Assembly (NCBI RefSeq): GCF_031085375.1 | Contig: NZ_JAVCWF010000001.1 | Coordinates: forward strand, 682,001-746,000 | Length of the DNA: 64,000 bases | Direction of reading: 5' to 3' | From: Lactiplantibacillus brownii | GTDB lineage: Bacteria > Bacillota > Bacilli > Lactobacillales > Lactobacillaceae | In this document: piece after piece, positions 9,051-18,049 of the stretch | Numbering within the stretch: the first letter of the stretch is position 1 | Layout: each line of letters begins with the position of its first letter | Notes under the pieces: model-generated | Told to the model about the DNA's origin: nothing | The model's database searches: none | What the model saw: the letters and a program-made list of their open reading frames with translations, nothing else | Position numbers and translations under genes: made by a program

Positions 9051-9128
9051 ATGTTCAATATTTTTATCGATCATTTATTAGCGGCAACCTGGGGACAGAC
9101 GCTATTAAATGTTTGTTTGTTAATATTA
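9051..9128 (+). pseudogene. 5' fragment of the IS-split glycosyltransferase gene
   Basis: ATG at 9051 behind GAGGTGAG encodes the first 26 residues (MFNIFIDHLLAATWGQ..., start of a transmembrane segment). The element inserted at 9129 cuts the gene. Removing the element and one 8-bp repeat rejoins this frame exactly to the codons from 10190. Confidence 0.85.
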
Positions 9129-10181
9129 ACGCGTAGTGCTAGTTCCGTAATATTTCTAGTGAAGCACTAATTTATGCTAAGTCCGCTTTTACCTTGAGCT
9201 AGATTGCTATGAACCTTGATAATGTTCCATAAAAATAGTGCCGCTAATCGGCTACCTAGGCCGATTAGCGTTCGGGTTCCAGGATGTTCAAAATGGCCAA
9301 CGATATTCAAATTATTAAAACCTGTTTCAATATATCGTCGTTGATTTTTTAGAAATGAGGAATTTATATGATCTGTTTTCCTCATGTTCTTTCGCAGTGG
9401 AAACCAGAAGTTGATTCCTTGTGATTTTAATCGTTCTTGAAGCTTCCGGCTCAAGTATCCGCCGTCTGCTAAGACTTGATGAGCCGGTGCTTCTCGTAAA
9501 AGCTCTTCAACTGGTTTTCTATCATCAACGTTTGCTGGTGTCAGTTCCCAGTTCACAAAATAACCGTCATTATCCATCACCGCATGTAGCTTGAAGCCAT
9601 AATAATATAGTTGCTTGGTTGCGTTATAGCCTTTATGAGCTACACCTCGTAAGACTTTTGCTTGATTACTTCGTCTTGCTGAGACCAAAGTGATTGGGGC
9701 ACTATCAATGATTTCATAAGTGCTGCCATGCCGATATCGCTTCAATAGATACTGACGGATCAACTTCATTATTTGAAGAAGGTCGCGACACCGACGATTG
9801 TAACGACTTCGTTCTGGAACAACCACTCCGGAAGCCGCCAAAGTTTGATGGAAGTGGGTTTCTGAAGGGTCACGTAACGCTATTCGCGCAAGCATACAAG
9901 CGATAATCGTGACGTCATTAACTTTTAGTTGACGATAATTTTGACGAAAACGAAATCTTTTTGGCAATAGTTGGTAAATTGGTGTAATTATTTTGATGAA
10001 TTCTTGGACGGTTGCTTGAATTAAATTGAATTTTGGGATAGCTTTAAGGAGGCCTTGCATTTACGGTTCTTCTTTCTGGGTTTAGTCACCTTAGAAGCTA
10101 CCGCAAATGCGGGCTTTTTGCATATAATTTGATTTAATCAATGAACTATCCGACAAATGTTACAAGACTAGCACTACGCGT
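9129..10181 (-). mobile_element. IS982-family-like insertion sequence (1053 bp)
   Basis: Inverted ends ACGCGTAGTGCTAGT are identical for 15 bp and similar for about 27 bp (9129-9155 and 10155-10181). An 8-bp target duplication TAATATTA lies at 9121-9128 and 10182-10189. One transposase gene is inside on the minus strand. The duplication may be 9 bp if the first T of TTAATATTA is included, because the target is nearly palindromic. The perfect repeat of the ends suggests a recent insertion. Confidence 0.9.
9167..10060 (-). CDS. DDE transposase, IS982-like
   Basis: 297 residues. Signature blocks are IIDSAPITL (first Asp), KGYNATKQLYYYGFKLHAV, LTPANVDD, LADGGYLS (second Asp) and RRYIETGFNNL (Glu). 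The 'GYNATK..YYGFK' block and the spacing fit IS982-family transposases. It fills nearly the whole element and appears intact. IS5-superfamily assignment in a broader sense is the alternative. Confidence 0.8.
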   Translation of the reverse strand: MQGLLKAIPKFNLIQATVQEFIKIITPIYQLLPKRFRFRQNYRQLKVNDVTIIACMLARIALRDPSETHFHQTLAASGVVVPERSRYNRRCRDLLQIMKLIRQYLLKRYRHGSTYEIIDSAPITLVSARRSNQAKVLRGVAHKGYNATKQLYYYGFKLHAVMDNDGYFVNWELTPANVDDRKPVEELLREAPAHQVLADGGYLSRKLQERLKSQGINFWFPLRKNMRKTDHINSSFLKNQRRYIETGFNNLNIVGHFEHPGTRTLIGLGSRLAALFLWNIIKVHSNLAQGKSGLSIN

Positions 10182-10189
10182 TAATATTA

Positions 10190-11434
10190 TGTCTTTATCC
10201 GGTTACGGGTTCTTTTTTTTGGTTCGCAGGGGCTTTGTCATATCGTTTTTTTAAAACTAATAAACGTGATGACGACTGGGTAAATCTGCCAGTAGAAAAG
10301 CAACCAATGATTACGATCATGATTCCAGCCCATAATGAGGAAGTCATGATTGAAGAAACGATCACGTATCTTTTTGAAAACCTAAATTATGAAAATTATG
10401 AAGTGTTGGTCATGAATGACGGTTCAACAGATAAGACTGCGGCTATTATTCATCGATTGCAAGCTAAATATCCCCGCTTACGGACGATTGAAATTGAAAA
10501 AAACAAAGGCAAAGCACATGCTTTTAATATTGGTATGTATTTTGCAAAGGGTGAGTATATACTGAGCAACGATGCAGATACAATTCCTGAAGAGGATGCA
10601 TTGATGAAATATATGAATTTCTTTATCCATGATCGTGATATGAATACTTCAGCAGTGACAGCCAATATGGATGTGCAGAATAGAACGAAATTACTTGGTA
10701 AGTCACAAACCGTTGAATTTACGAGTATTGTTGGTGTTATCAAACGGAGTCAAACGGCAATCAATGATTCAATGTATGCTTATAGTGGTGCAAATACGTT
10801 ATACCGCAAGCAATTTTTGATTGATGTCGGTGGGTTCCGACAAAATCGGGCGACCGAAGATATTAGCATTGCTTGGGATCATCAAATGGTTGGTGCAGTG
10901 CCGCGCTTTGCACCAAATGTTGTTTTTCATATGAATGTCCCTGAAACGATACCCGATCTGTATAAACAGCGTAAGCGGTGGGCACAAGGTGGCACTGAAG
11001 TTTGGTTAACAAATATTAAGAAATTTATTTTCCATCCATGGCGTCGTCGATATCAATTATCGATGTTCATTGATTCAACGTTATCAATTATTTGGTCGTT
11101 CTTCTTCATGATTACGTCCGCCATGTTCATTCTTTTAATGCTTTATTTTTTAGTTGTTGGTGAGTTTGAACGAATTTATCATGGTATTATGATTTCATTC
11201 ATTTTTGTCACTTTTGAAATGATTGCGGGTTTCATGCAGTTACTAGCGGCGTTAATATTGGATCATCATGGTGCAAAGCTGAAATATCTTTGGTTTGCAC
11301 CCTTGTATATGTTATTTTATTGGATGGTCAATCCAGTCACTGTGGTGATGACCTTTATTCCAGCCTGCAAAACGATTTTGGGATGGGGTTCAGGAACTTG
11401 GACTAGTCCTAAACGAAAATCTTTACAGAAATAA
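10190..11434 (+). pseudogene. Processive GT2 glycosyltransferase (PgaC/BcsA type), 3' part of IS-split gene
   Basis: With the 26 codons at 9051-9128 this gives an intact product of about 440 residues. Motifs: PAHNEE, NDGSTDKT, DADT (D,D), TED in ATEDISIAWDHQ, and QRKRW (QxxRW), followed by several C-terminal TM segments. This is the plan of processive cellulose/poly-GlcNAc-type exopolysaccharide synthases. The catalytic domain is complete. A TTG at 10235 could restart translation, but AGGGG lies only 2 nt before it and the first TM segment would be lost. Probably inactive in this strain. Confidence 0.8.
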
Positions 11435-11578
11435 AATGAGTTTCGTTGCTGTTAAATTTTAGTGAAACTCGTTGTCTTTGAATTTGATTAGTTAGGTCTA
11501 AATACAACTATCAAAGCTACCGAATATGATGTCGCACAGTCCTAAATCAACCTTTTCAGTTGTGTACAAACAACTTAG

Positions 11579-11607
11579 TCGACAAATGTAAATTTTGGGG
11601 GTATATT
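11579..11607 (+). promoter_or_regulatory. Probable trxB promoter
   Basis: TCGACA, 17-bp spacer, TATATT; 38 bp before the trxB start codon. Confidence 0.5.
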
Positions 11608-11645
11608 AAGCCACATAGTATTTTTAGTGGAAGGGGTCTTTTGAA

Positions 11646-12584
11646 ATGGCAAAAAGTTACGACGTGATTATTATTGGTGCTGGTCCTGCAGGGATGACTG
11701 CGGCCCTCTATGCTTCACGAGCCAACTTATCAGTGTTACTGTTAGATCGCGGTATCTACGGTGGCCAAATGAATAATACCGCCGCAATTGAAAACTACCC
11801 TGGTTTTAAATCAGTTTTAGGACCAGACTTAGCGAAGGACATGTATGAATCGGCGACACAATTCGGTGCGGAATATGCCTATGGTAGTGTCGAATCTGTT
11901 GAAGACAAAGGCGACGTTAAGATCGTCAAGACGGACTCAGATACTTTTGAGACCAAAGCCTTAGTCATCGGGACTGGTTCTGAATATCGGAAGCTGGGTG
12001 TCCCAGGTGAAGATACGTATGGTGGCCGTGGGGTTTCTTACTGTGCGGTCTGCGATGGCGCATTCTTCCGTAACAAGCATGTTGTCGTGATTGGTGGCGG
12101 TGATTCAGCCATTGAAGAAAGCACTTATTTGACCCAATTAGTGGCTAAAGTGACGGTCATTCATCGTCGTGATCAACTACGGGCTCAACAGATTCTCCAA
12201 AAGCGGGCGTTTGCGAATGACAAGATTGACTTTGTCTGGAACAGTAACGTGACCGAAATCGTGGGTGACGGTAAAAAAGTCACTGGCGTCAAAGTTAACA
12301 ACAATCAAACTGGTGAAAACAGTGAAATCGTCGTTGACGGGGTCTTCATTTATGTCGGGATCAACCCAATTACGAAGCCATTTAGTAATCTTGGGATTAC
12401 GGATGAAAATGGTTGGATTGAAACCAACGATCACATGGAAACCAAAGTTCCTGGAATCTTTGCGATTGGTGATGTTCGTAAGAAAGATTTACGTCAAGTT
12501 GCCACTGCTGTTGGTGAAGGCGGGACTGCTGGCCAACAAGTTTACAATTACTTGACCGCTTTGGGCGATAAAGTTAAAAACTAA
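11646..12584 (+). CDS. trxB: Thioredoxin reductase (NADPH)
   Basis: Keeps thioredoxin reduced using NADPH and FAD; a main thiol-redox system in bacteria lacking glutathione reductase. 312 residues: FAD loop IGAGPAGMTAALYA near residue 10, redox pair CAVC in SYCAVCDGAFF near 135, NADPH loop VIGGGDSAIEE, and C-terminal FAD motif GIFAIGDV. Monocistronic, between its own promoter and a strong terminator. RBS GGAAGGGG. Confidence 0.96.
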   Translation: MAKSYDVIIIGAGPAGMTAALYASRANLSVLLLDRGIYGGQMNNTAAIENYPGFKSVLGPDLAKDMYESATQFGAEYAYGSVESVEDKGDVKIVKTDSDTFETKALVIGTGSEYRKLGVPGEDTYGGRGVSYCAVCDGAFFRNKHVVVIGGGDSAIEESTYLTQLVAKVTVIHRRDQLRAQQILQKRAFANDKIDFVWNSNVTEIVGDGKKVTGVKVNNNQTGENSEIVVDGVFIYVGINPITKPFSNLGITDENGWIETNDHMETKVPGIFAIGDVRKKDLRQVATAVGEGGTAGQQVYNYLTALGDKVKN

Positions 12585-12592
12585 ATTCAGTA

Positions 12593-12639
12593 AAAAAATG
12601 AGGTTGAATTCACATTGAAGAATTCAACCTCATTTTTTT
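12593..12639. terminator. Terminator after trxB
   Basis: AAAAAAATGAGGTTGAATTC pairs with GAATTCAACCTCATTTTTTT; T runs on both strands. The following ~190 bp to 12827 hold only a short imperfect direct repeat (AATTGGCCC twice) and no convincing gene. Confidence 0.9.
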
Positions 12640-12827
12640 GTGCGCCCAATTGGCCCCTAATTAATCTCAAATTGGCCCTTGGAATATATTGTGGCAACCT
12701 CATAAAATAGAAGTTGTTCAGCAGGTATGAAGTTGCCGGATAACAGTTGTGATCTGATCGTCATCAACTTGTGCAGCCATGGCGATTAGGGTCGTCACGT
12801 TTGTTGCTGATGGTGGCGTTAATTTGA

Positions 12828-13460
12828 TTAGTGTTGATAAGGAAATAAGCGCAATTGTTTATGTGTATAAGTCGCGAGATAGATCTCACTGATATCATAA
12901 TGTTGCGCGTCTAACTGGTTTTGTAACCAAGCTAAATCATGGTCACTCGTTTCGAGCGCATCCGCATTCAGTTGACCATCCACGATAATGGGGTATTTAA
13001 TGGTATCATCGCCGACTTGGGCAATCGTCAGCTGGCCATTTTGCTCCAGAATGGTCCGTTTGACTAAGCGAATATCTGTGATGCCTTCCGTTCGCAACCG
13101 AAAAGTCAGGTCGTTAGCACTCATGCCATTTTTCAACGCTGTGGCGACTAATAATTCACCGTTTTTAATGAGTAACTGTGGTTTACCATCGATCAATTGT
13201 TTAATATGACGATTATGATGAGTCAAGAAGCGCAACGTCAACACGAGGAGCGTCCAAATCAGTAAAACGAGAATATATTGCAAGACGGTGACACTGGTGC
13301 TGTAGATCATGCCACCAACAATTGCACCGAGAACATAGTTTTGAACCTGGTCGAGCGCGCTAATAGGGGCCAAGTTACTCTTACCAGATAAATTGATTTG
13401 TAAAATAATGGTTAATAAGCCTAAGGCCAGTTTCAGCGAAACATCCCAGTAAGAGAACAT
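12828..13460 (-). CDS. DUF421 (YetF-family) membrane protein
   Basis: 210 residues: three N-terminal TM helices followed by a soluble domain with the family's typical 'LIKNGELLVATALKNGMSANDL...LR..GI.D....ILE.NG' pattern. YetF/DUF421 proteins are common in Firmicutes, often in pairs with DUF3290 as here; their role is not established (germination or stress links in bacilli). Directly abuts the upstream DUF3290 gene with no gap. Confidence 0.8.
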   Translation of the reverse strand: MFSYWDVSLKLALGLLTIILQINLSGKSNLAPISALDQVQNYVLGAIVGGMIYSTSVTVLQYILVLLIWTLLVLTLRFLTHHNRHIKQLIDGKPQLLIKNGELLVATALKNGMSANDLTFRLRTEGITDIRLVKRTILEQNGQLTIAQVGDDTIKYPIIVDGQLNADALETSDHDLAWLQNQLDAQHYDISEIYLATYTHKQLRLFPYQH

Positions 13461-13913
13461 TTAGTTGCCTTCTTTCACGTAATTAAGTTGTGTACTGATG
13501 GGAGTGGCTTTAGTCAAGGTATAACTATTGCCATCGGGGTTGACCGTGACGTTATAAATTTGGTGTTTGACCTTGATCAGCATGCCACTGCTGACCGTTG
13601 TGGTATTCGACCAAATGTCAGATTGCCGGACGCCTTTTTCACGGGCCACCCGTTGCATAATCTGTGTGACCTGTGATTTCTGTGAGAAACTTGATTGTAA
13701 ACTTTGCCACTCATTAACTTGAATGCCAACGAGTAATAATAATAACAACACCATGATGATGAACAAATCTCGATATTTGAGGTCTGATTTATGGCGATAC
13801 CAGAGCCAACTGACACCGGCGATAACAAGAATAATGATACCGATAACGACTAGTTGGAAGAGCGTATGGTTGCTATTTTGATGCGTTAAATAAGCGTATG
13901 AATAAAAAGTCAT
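13461..13913 (-). CDS. DUF3290 membrane protein
   Basis: 150 residues: two N-terminal TM segments (about 17-35 and 48-65) and an extracellular-type C-terminal domain. Start ATG behind GGAGG. It is immediately followed by the DUF421 gene, a recurrent partner pair in lactobacilli, so they likely act together at the membrane. Function unknown. Confidence 0.75.
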   Translation of the reverse strand: MTFYSYAYLTHQNSNHTLFQLVVIGIIILVIAGVSWLWYRHKSDLKYRDLFIIMVLLLLLLVGIQVNEWQSLQSSFSQKSQVTQIMQRVAREKGVRQSDIWSNTTTVSSGMLIKVKHQIYNVTVNPDGNSYTLTKATPISTQLNYVKEGN

Positions 13914-14133
13914 GACAACCTCCCTTTATTAACATAATTATACCAAGTTTGATTGGTGAATTAACGAATTCGCGCTGATTAAATTGTAAAGGTAATCAAT
14001 TAATGTGCACTTAAAATTGACAAGAAATCTGCGTTTTAACGGGATTTTTAGTAAATTTTAGGTTACGAGCCACGTGCATGTTGTATACTATTTTTGTAAG
14101 CACTCACAACAATAAGAATTGGGGATGGTCTAC

Positions 14134-15861
14134 TTGAATTGGAAAGACACCTATGCAACTTGGAAGAACCAAGCAACGCTTGAATCAAGCCTTAAACAAG
14201 AATTAGCCGCCAGTGCTGGCGACGATGCGACTTTGGAGGATGCATTTTATCAGCCAATGGAGTTCGGAACCGCTGGGATGCGCGGTGTACTCGGACCTGG
14301 TATTAATCGGATGAATATCTATACGGTTCGCCAAGCCACAGAAGGTTTAGCAACCTTTATGGATACTTTGGATGCTGACGTGAAAGAACGTGGTGTGGCG
14401 ATTAGTTTTGATTCGCGTCATCACTCAGAAGATTTTGCGCATGAATCTGCCCGAGTTTTAGGGGAACATGGGATTAAGTCATTTGTTTTTGAAAGTTTGC
14501 GGCCAACGCCCGAATTATCCTTTACTGTTCGGCATTTACACACTTATGCCGGAATTATGATCACCGCAAGTCATAATCCTAAGCAATATAATGGTTACAA
14601 GATTTATGGTGAAGATGGTGGTCAAATGCCACCAAAGGAATCTGACTTAATTACGTCTTACATTCGAAAAGTTACGGATTTATTTGCGATCAAAGTTGCG
14701 GATGAAGCCCAATTATTAGCGAATAAGACGATGACCATCATTGGTGACGATGTTGATCAAGCTTATTTGGCTAAAGTTAAAACGGTTAACATTAATCAGA
14801 AGTTAATCGATGAAGTCGGTAAGAACATGAAGTTAGTCTTCACGCCGCTACATGGAACGGGCCGGATGTTAGGTGAAAAAGCCTTACGGAATGCTGGGTT
14901 TAAAAACTTCAGTGTGGTTAAAGAACAAGCCGTTGCCGATCCTGAATTTTCAACGGTTAAGTTTCCAAACCCAGAATTTCCAGAAGCCTTCAAAATGGCG
15001 ATTGATTTAGGCAAAAAGGAAGGCGCCGATGTGTTGATCGCCGTTGATCCTGATGCTGATCGGTTAGGAACGGCAGTCCGTCAACCAAACGGCGAATATG
15101 TGCTCTTAACTGGGAATCAAATTGCAGCATTGTTGTTGCATTATATCTTGCAAGCTAACAAGGATGCTGGTACCTTGCCTGCCAATGCTGCCGCAGTTAA
15201 ATCAATTGTTTCGAGTGAGTTTGCAACGAAGGTCGCAGCTTCATATCATGTGGCGATGATCAACGTTTTGACTGGCTTTAAGTATATCGCTGAGCAGATT
15301 GAACATTTCCAAGAAACTGGCGAACATACTTATATGTTTGGTTTCGAAGAAAGTTACGGTTACTTAATCAAGCCATTCGTGCATGATAAAGATGCGATCC
15401 AAACGACTGTTTTATTAGCCGAAGTCGCTGCTTACTATAAGCAACAAGGCAAGAACCTGTACGATGGGTTGCAAGAATTATTTGCGGAATACGGTTACTT
15501 CCGTGAGAAGACGACTTCCGAAGAATTTGACGGCGTTGGTGGTGGTGATAAGATCACTGCTTTGATGACTAAGTTCCGGAATGAAGCGCCCGTTGATTTT
15601 GCAGGCTACGAGGTTGTGTCAACTGAAGACTTTGCTTCACAGACAGAAACCTTTGCAGATGGTCACACGGCACCAATCGCGTTGCCAACCGCTAATGTTT
15701 TGAAATACAAATTAAAAGATGGCACTTGGATCGCCATTCGCCCATCTGGGACGGAACCTAAGATCAAGTTCTATATTGGGACTTTAGGTGACAGCTTGGA
15801 CGAGGCTAATTCGAAGCTTGATCAATTTGACCAAGCCATTCAGGCATTCATCAAAGAATAA
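14134..15861 (+). CDS. pgm: Phosphoglucomutase / phosphomannomutase
   Basis: Interconverts glucose-6-P and glucose-1-P, feeding GalU. 575 residues, alpha-D-phosphohexomutase family: catalytic serine loop TASHNP (GIMITASHNPKQYNGYK), metal loop DPDADR, sugar loop GFEESYG, and phosphate-binding loop RPSGTEPK near the C-terminus. TTG at 14134 is preferred, with GGGATGG (14121-14127) as its ribosome site; in-frame ATG 14125 and TTG 14119 upstream have none. Own terminator. Confidence 0.93.
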   Translation: MNWKDTYATWKNQATLESSLKQELAASAGDDATLEDAFYQPMEFGTAGMRGVLGPGINRMNIYTVRQATEGLATFMDTLDADVKERGVAISFDSRHHSEDFAHESARVLGEHGIKSFVFESLRPTPELSFTVRHLHTYAGIMITASHNPKQYNGYKIYGEDGGQMPPKESDLITSYIRKVTDLFAIKVADEAQLLANKTMTIIGDDVDQAYLAKVKTVNINQKLIDEVGKNMKLVFTPLHGTGRMLGEKALRNAGFKNFSVVKEQAVADPEFSTVKFPNPEFPEAFKMAIDLGKKEGADVLIAVDPDADRLGTAVRQPNGEYVLLTGNQIAALLLHYILQANKDAGTLPANAAAVKSIVSSEFATKVAASYHVAMINVLTGFKYIAEQIEHFQETGEHTYMFGFEESYGYLIKPFVHDKDAIQTTVLLAEVAAYYKQQGKNLYDGLQELFAEYGYFREKTTSEEFDGVGGGDKITALMTKFRNEAPVDFAGYEVVSTEDFASQTETFADGHTAPIALPTANVLKYKLKDGTWIAIRPSGTEPKIKFYIGTLGDSLDEANSKLDQFDQAIQAFIKE

Positions 15862-15875
15862 GTGGGTTAAAAATA

Positions 15876-15915
15876 AAGCTAGGCCTCAGAAAATTCTGTG
15901 GTCTAGCTTTTTTTA
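15876..15915 (+). terminator. Terminator after pgm
   Basis: AAGCTAGGCCTCAG / CTGTGGTCTAGCTT with G-U pairs, then T7. Confidence 0.8.
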
Positions 15916-15990
15916 GCGCCTTGAAAATGGCAATCACGATGTTCTAGGGTCATTTCAGAATATGATGGCACCACTCAAGCACCAGTTCGA

Positions 15991-16548
15991 CTATTGGTAA
16001 TCATTGGGATCAGCAGTAGCGGGTTGGTAGTCGTCCATGTCAGCATCGCGGTAATCCCACCATTCATTTTCGTAGCCGACAAAACCAGCTTTTAACATTG
16101 CAGTGTTCAGGATTTGGTAATAATGATCTTGAATCTTGGTCCGGGGAGCTTCACGATGAGCTAACGGGCTGAAATTATCGAATGGTGTCGGTAATGGGCA
16201 TTCCTTCCCGGCCATATCCGTCAATGTTAGGTCGAGCGTGACCCCCTTTTGATGACTAAAATTAGGGTTGGGCCTAGCAACGAATTCAGGATCTGGATAA
16301 ACGTCAAACAACCGCTTTTGGGCGCTGACTGGTCGATAAGCATCCCAAACTTTTAACCGATAGCCTTGCTGGTTCAAATCGGCACTTGCAATGGCTAGCT
16401 TCTGGGCGGTACCTGTGCGGACAATGGCGGTTGTGAAATCATAGATCACTTGGTGAGTGAAATTAGTCGTTGTCGCATAACGTAAATCCACAATAATCGC
16501 CGGGGCTAATTTTTGAATGTTGGTGAAACCAGTTAATTCAGGTGACAT
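15991..16548 (-). CDS. D-Ala-D-Ala dipeptidase-like protein (VanX/Aad, peptidase M15D)
   Basis: 185 residues from an ATG 8 nt after GGAGG (an in-frame ATG at 16596 upstream has no such site). VanX-family landmarks: DLRYAT, DAYRPVSAQ (Arg of the oxyanion site), SHQKGVTLDL (the HxxxxxxD zinc pair) and NEWWDYRD. In VanX the last motif is EWWH, whose His is the third zinc ligand; here Asp replaces it. Cytoplasmic (no signal peptide). D-Ala-D-Ala hydrolysis fits bacteria with D-Ala-D-Lac peptidoglycan, but the altered ligand makes activity less sure. Confidence 0.75.
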   Translation of the reverse strand: MSPELTGFTNIQKLAPAIIVDLRYATTTNFTHQVIYDFTTAIVRTGTAQKLAIASADLNQQGYRLKVWDAYRPVSAQKRLFDVYPDPEFVARPNPNFSHQKGVTLDLTLTDMAGKECPLPTPFDNFSPLAHREAPRTKIQDHYYQILNTAMLKAGFVGYENEWWDYRDADMDDYQPATADPNDYQ

Positions 16549-16645
16549 GTCATGACCCTCCTTGGGTTCAATTAGCTTTATTGTACGCATTATCACTATT
16601 TTTGTCTGGTGAAATGAATTTAACGGATAAAAATAATCTTAAAAG

Positions 16646-16675
16646 TAGACAATTATTGTTATCACTTGTTATGAT
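16646..16675 (+). promoter_or_regulatory. Promoter of the MFS efflux gene
   Basis: TAGACA, 18-bp spacer, TATGAT with an extended -10 TGT; 43 bp before the start. Confidence 0.5.
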
Positions 16676-16717
16676 GTACAGTATTGCGTGAAAAAGGGAA
16701 AGATAGAGGTGAAGCTA

Positions 16718-17923
16718 ATGACTCGTCAAACGAAACGTGCCATTTTTATTTTAATCTTCAGTGAATTTTTAGTGTGTTTAGGAATCAGTTTAGTGATTCC
16801 AGTGATGCCGTTTATCAAGAACGATTTAAAGTTAACCGCGACCGATATGGGGATTATGAATGCGTTGTTTGCGTTGGCGCAGTTCGTGGCCTCACCGATT
16901 ATTGGCCGAATTTCAGACCGGATTGGCCGTAAACCAGTCTTAACTGCCGGGTTATTCTTGTTTATGGTTTCTGAATTCTTGTTTGCGATGACCAATCATT
17001 TATGGATGTTCAATATTTCTCGTCTGATTGGCGGGTTATCCGCCGCGATGGTCGTCCCGACGGCCATGGCCTTGGCTTCCGACATCACGACTAAACGTCA
17101 GCGGGCCAAGGTGATTGGCTGGTTGTCAGCGGCTTTTAGTGGTGGGTTGATCTTAGGGCCGGGAATTGGTGGGATTCTGGCTGGTATCAGTTATAAGACG
17201 CCCTTTTGGGTTGCGGGGGCGCTCGGACTCATTTCGGCAATTGTCCTCATCAGCTTGTTGCCAAATGATGCGGAAACGTTGGCTAAAACAGACCTTGAAC
17301 CAGTTGAGCAGGCACAATCGCAACATCATCCGATGACGCGCGCCTTTTGGACGGTGCCAATCATTATCTTATTTACCATGATTCTAGTGTCGTCATTTGG
17401 TCTTCAAGGTTTTGAAAGTATTTACAGTATTTATGTTAATGAAGTCTTTCATTTTAGTTTAAACAACATCGCGTTAGTTCTGACACTTAACGGACTAATC
17501 TCATTATTCCTACAAGTGGCGTTATTTGATACCTTTGTCCAACGATTTGGTGAGCGTCGGGTGATTCGTGTTTGTTTCGCTTCGGCGGCGATTTGTACGA
17601 TTTGGATCACACAAGCCCATTCTAAAATAGCGGTTATGATCGCCACGTTGGTCATCTTTTCAGCGTTTGACTTGTTACGGCCGGCCATTACGACCTTGCT
17701 AACTAAGGCGAGTGAAGCCAATCAAGGTTTGATCAATGGTTTAAATATGTCTTTGACAAGTGTCGGCAATATTGTTGGGCCAATCATGTCTGGGATGTTA
17801 TTAGATTTGAATACGCACTATCCTTACATGGTGGTGGCGGTCTTTCTAATTGTGTCCTATTTGATGGCCTTCATGTTGCGAGAACCGGGGACACAGGCTA
17901 AAGGCGGCTTGAAACAGTCTTAA
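16718..17923 (+). CDS. MFS multidrug efflux transporter (NorA/Bmr type)
   Basis: 401 residues, 12 hydrophobic segments. Motif A as GRISDRIGRKPVL between TM2 and TM3, and the drug:H+ antiporter-1 motif C as GLILGPGIGG in TM5. It likely exports hydrophobic cationic drugs with proton influx. ATG at 16718 is chosen because AGAGGTGA (16705-16712) precedes it; GTG at 16688 is in frame but unsupported. Divergent from the dipeptidase gene. Confidence 0.85.
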   Translation: MTRQTKRAIFILIFSEFLVCLGISLVIPVMPFIKNDLKLTATDMGIMNALFALAQFVASPIIGRISDRIGRKPVLTAGLFLFMVSEFLFAMTNHLWMFNISRLIGGLSAAMVVPTAMALASDITTKRQRAKVIGWLSAAFSGGLILGPGIGGILAGISYKTPFWVAGALGLISAIVLISLLPNDAETLAKTDLEPVEQAQSQHHPMTRAFWTVPIIILFTMILVSSFGLQGFESIYSIYVNEVFHFSLNNIALVLTLNGLISLFLQVALFDTFVQRFGERRVIRVCFASAAICTIWITQAHSKIAVMIATLVIFSAFDLLRPAITTLLTKASEANQGLINGLNMSLTSVGNIVGPIMSGMLLDLNTHYPYMVVAVFLIVSYLMAFMLREPGTQAKGGLKQS

Positions 17924-17935
17924 TTAGGGCTCATT

Positions 17936-17978
17936 AAAAAGAGGTTGGCTGACTTGGCTATTTCAAGTGAGTCAACCG
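17936..17978 (+). terminator. Weak terminator after the MFS gene
   Basis: GGTTGGCTGACTTG / CAAGTGAGTCAACC with two mismatches, followed by a short CTTTT tail. Confidence 0.45.
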
Positions 17979-18049
17979 CTTTTGTTGCTCATGGCGATTG
18001 GTTTTGTTACACTAAGGCCAAATTAAGGCCAGCCAGGAAGGTGATTTAG

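Noticed and set aside
12720..12830. Short minus-strand frame after DUF421 (…VTTLIAMAAQVDDDQITTVIRQLHTC)
   Set aside because: Reads like protein, but no start codon with a ribosome site was found; could be a gene remnant, not supportable.
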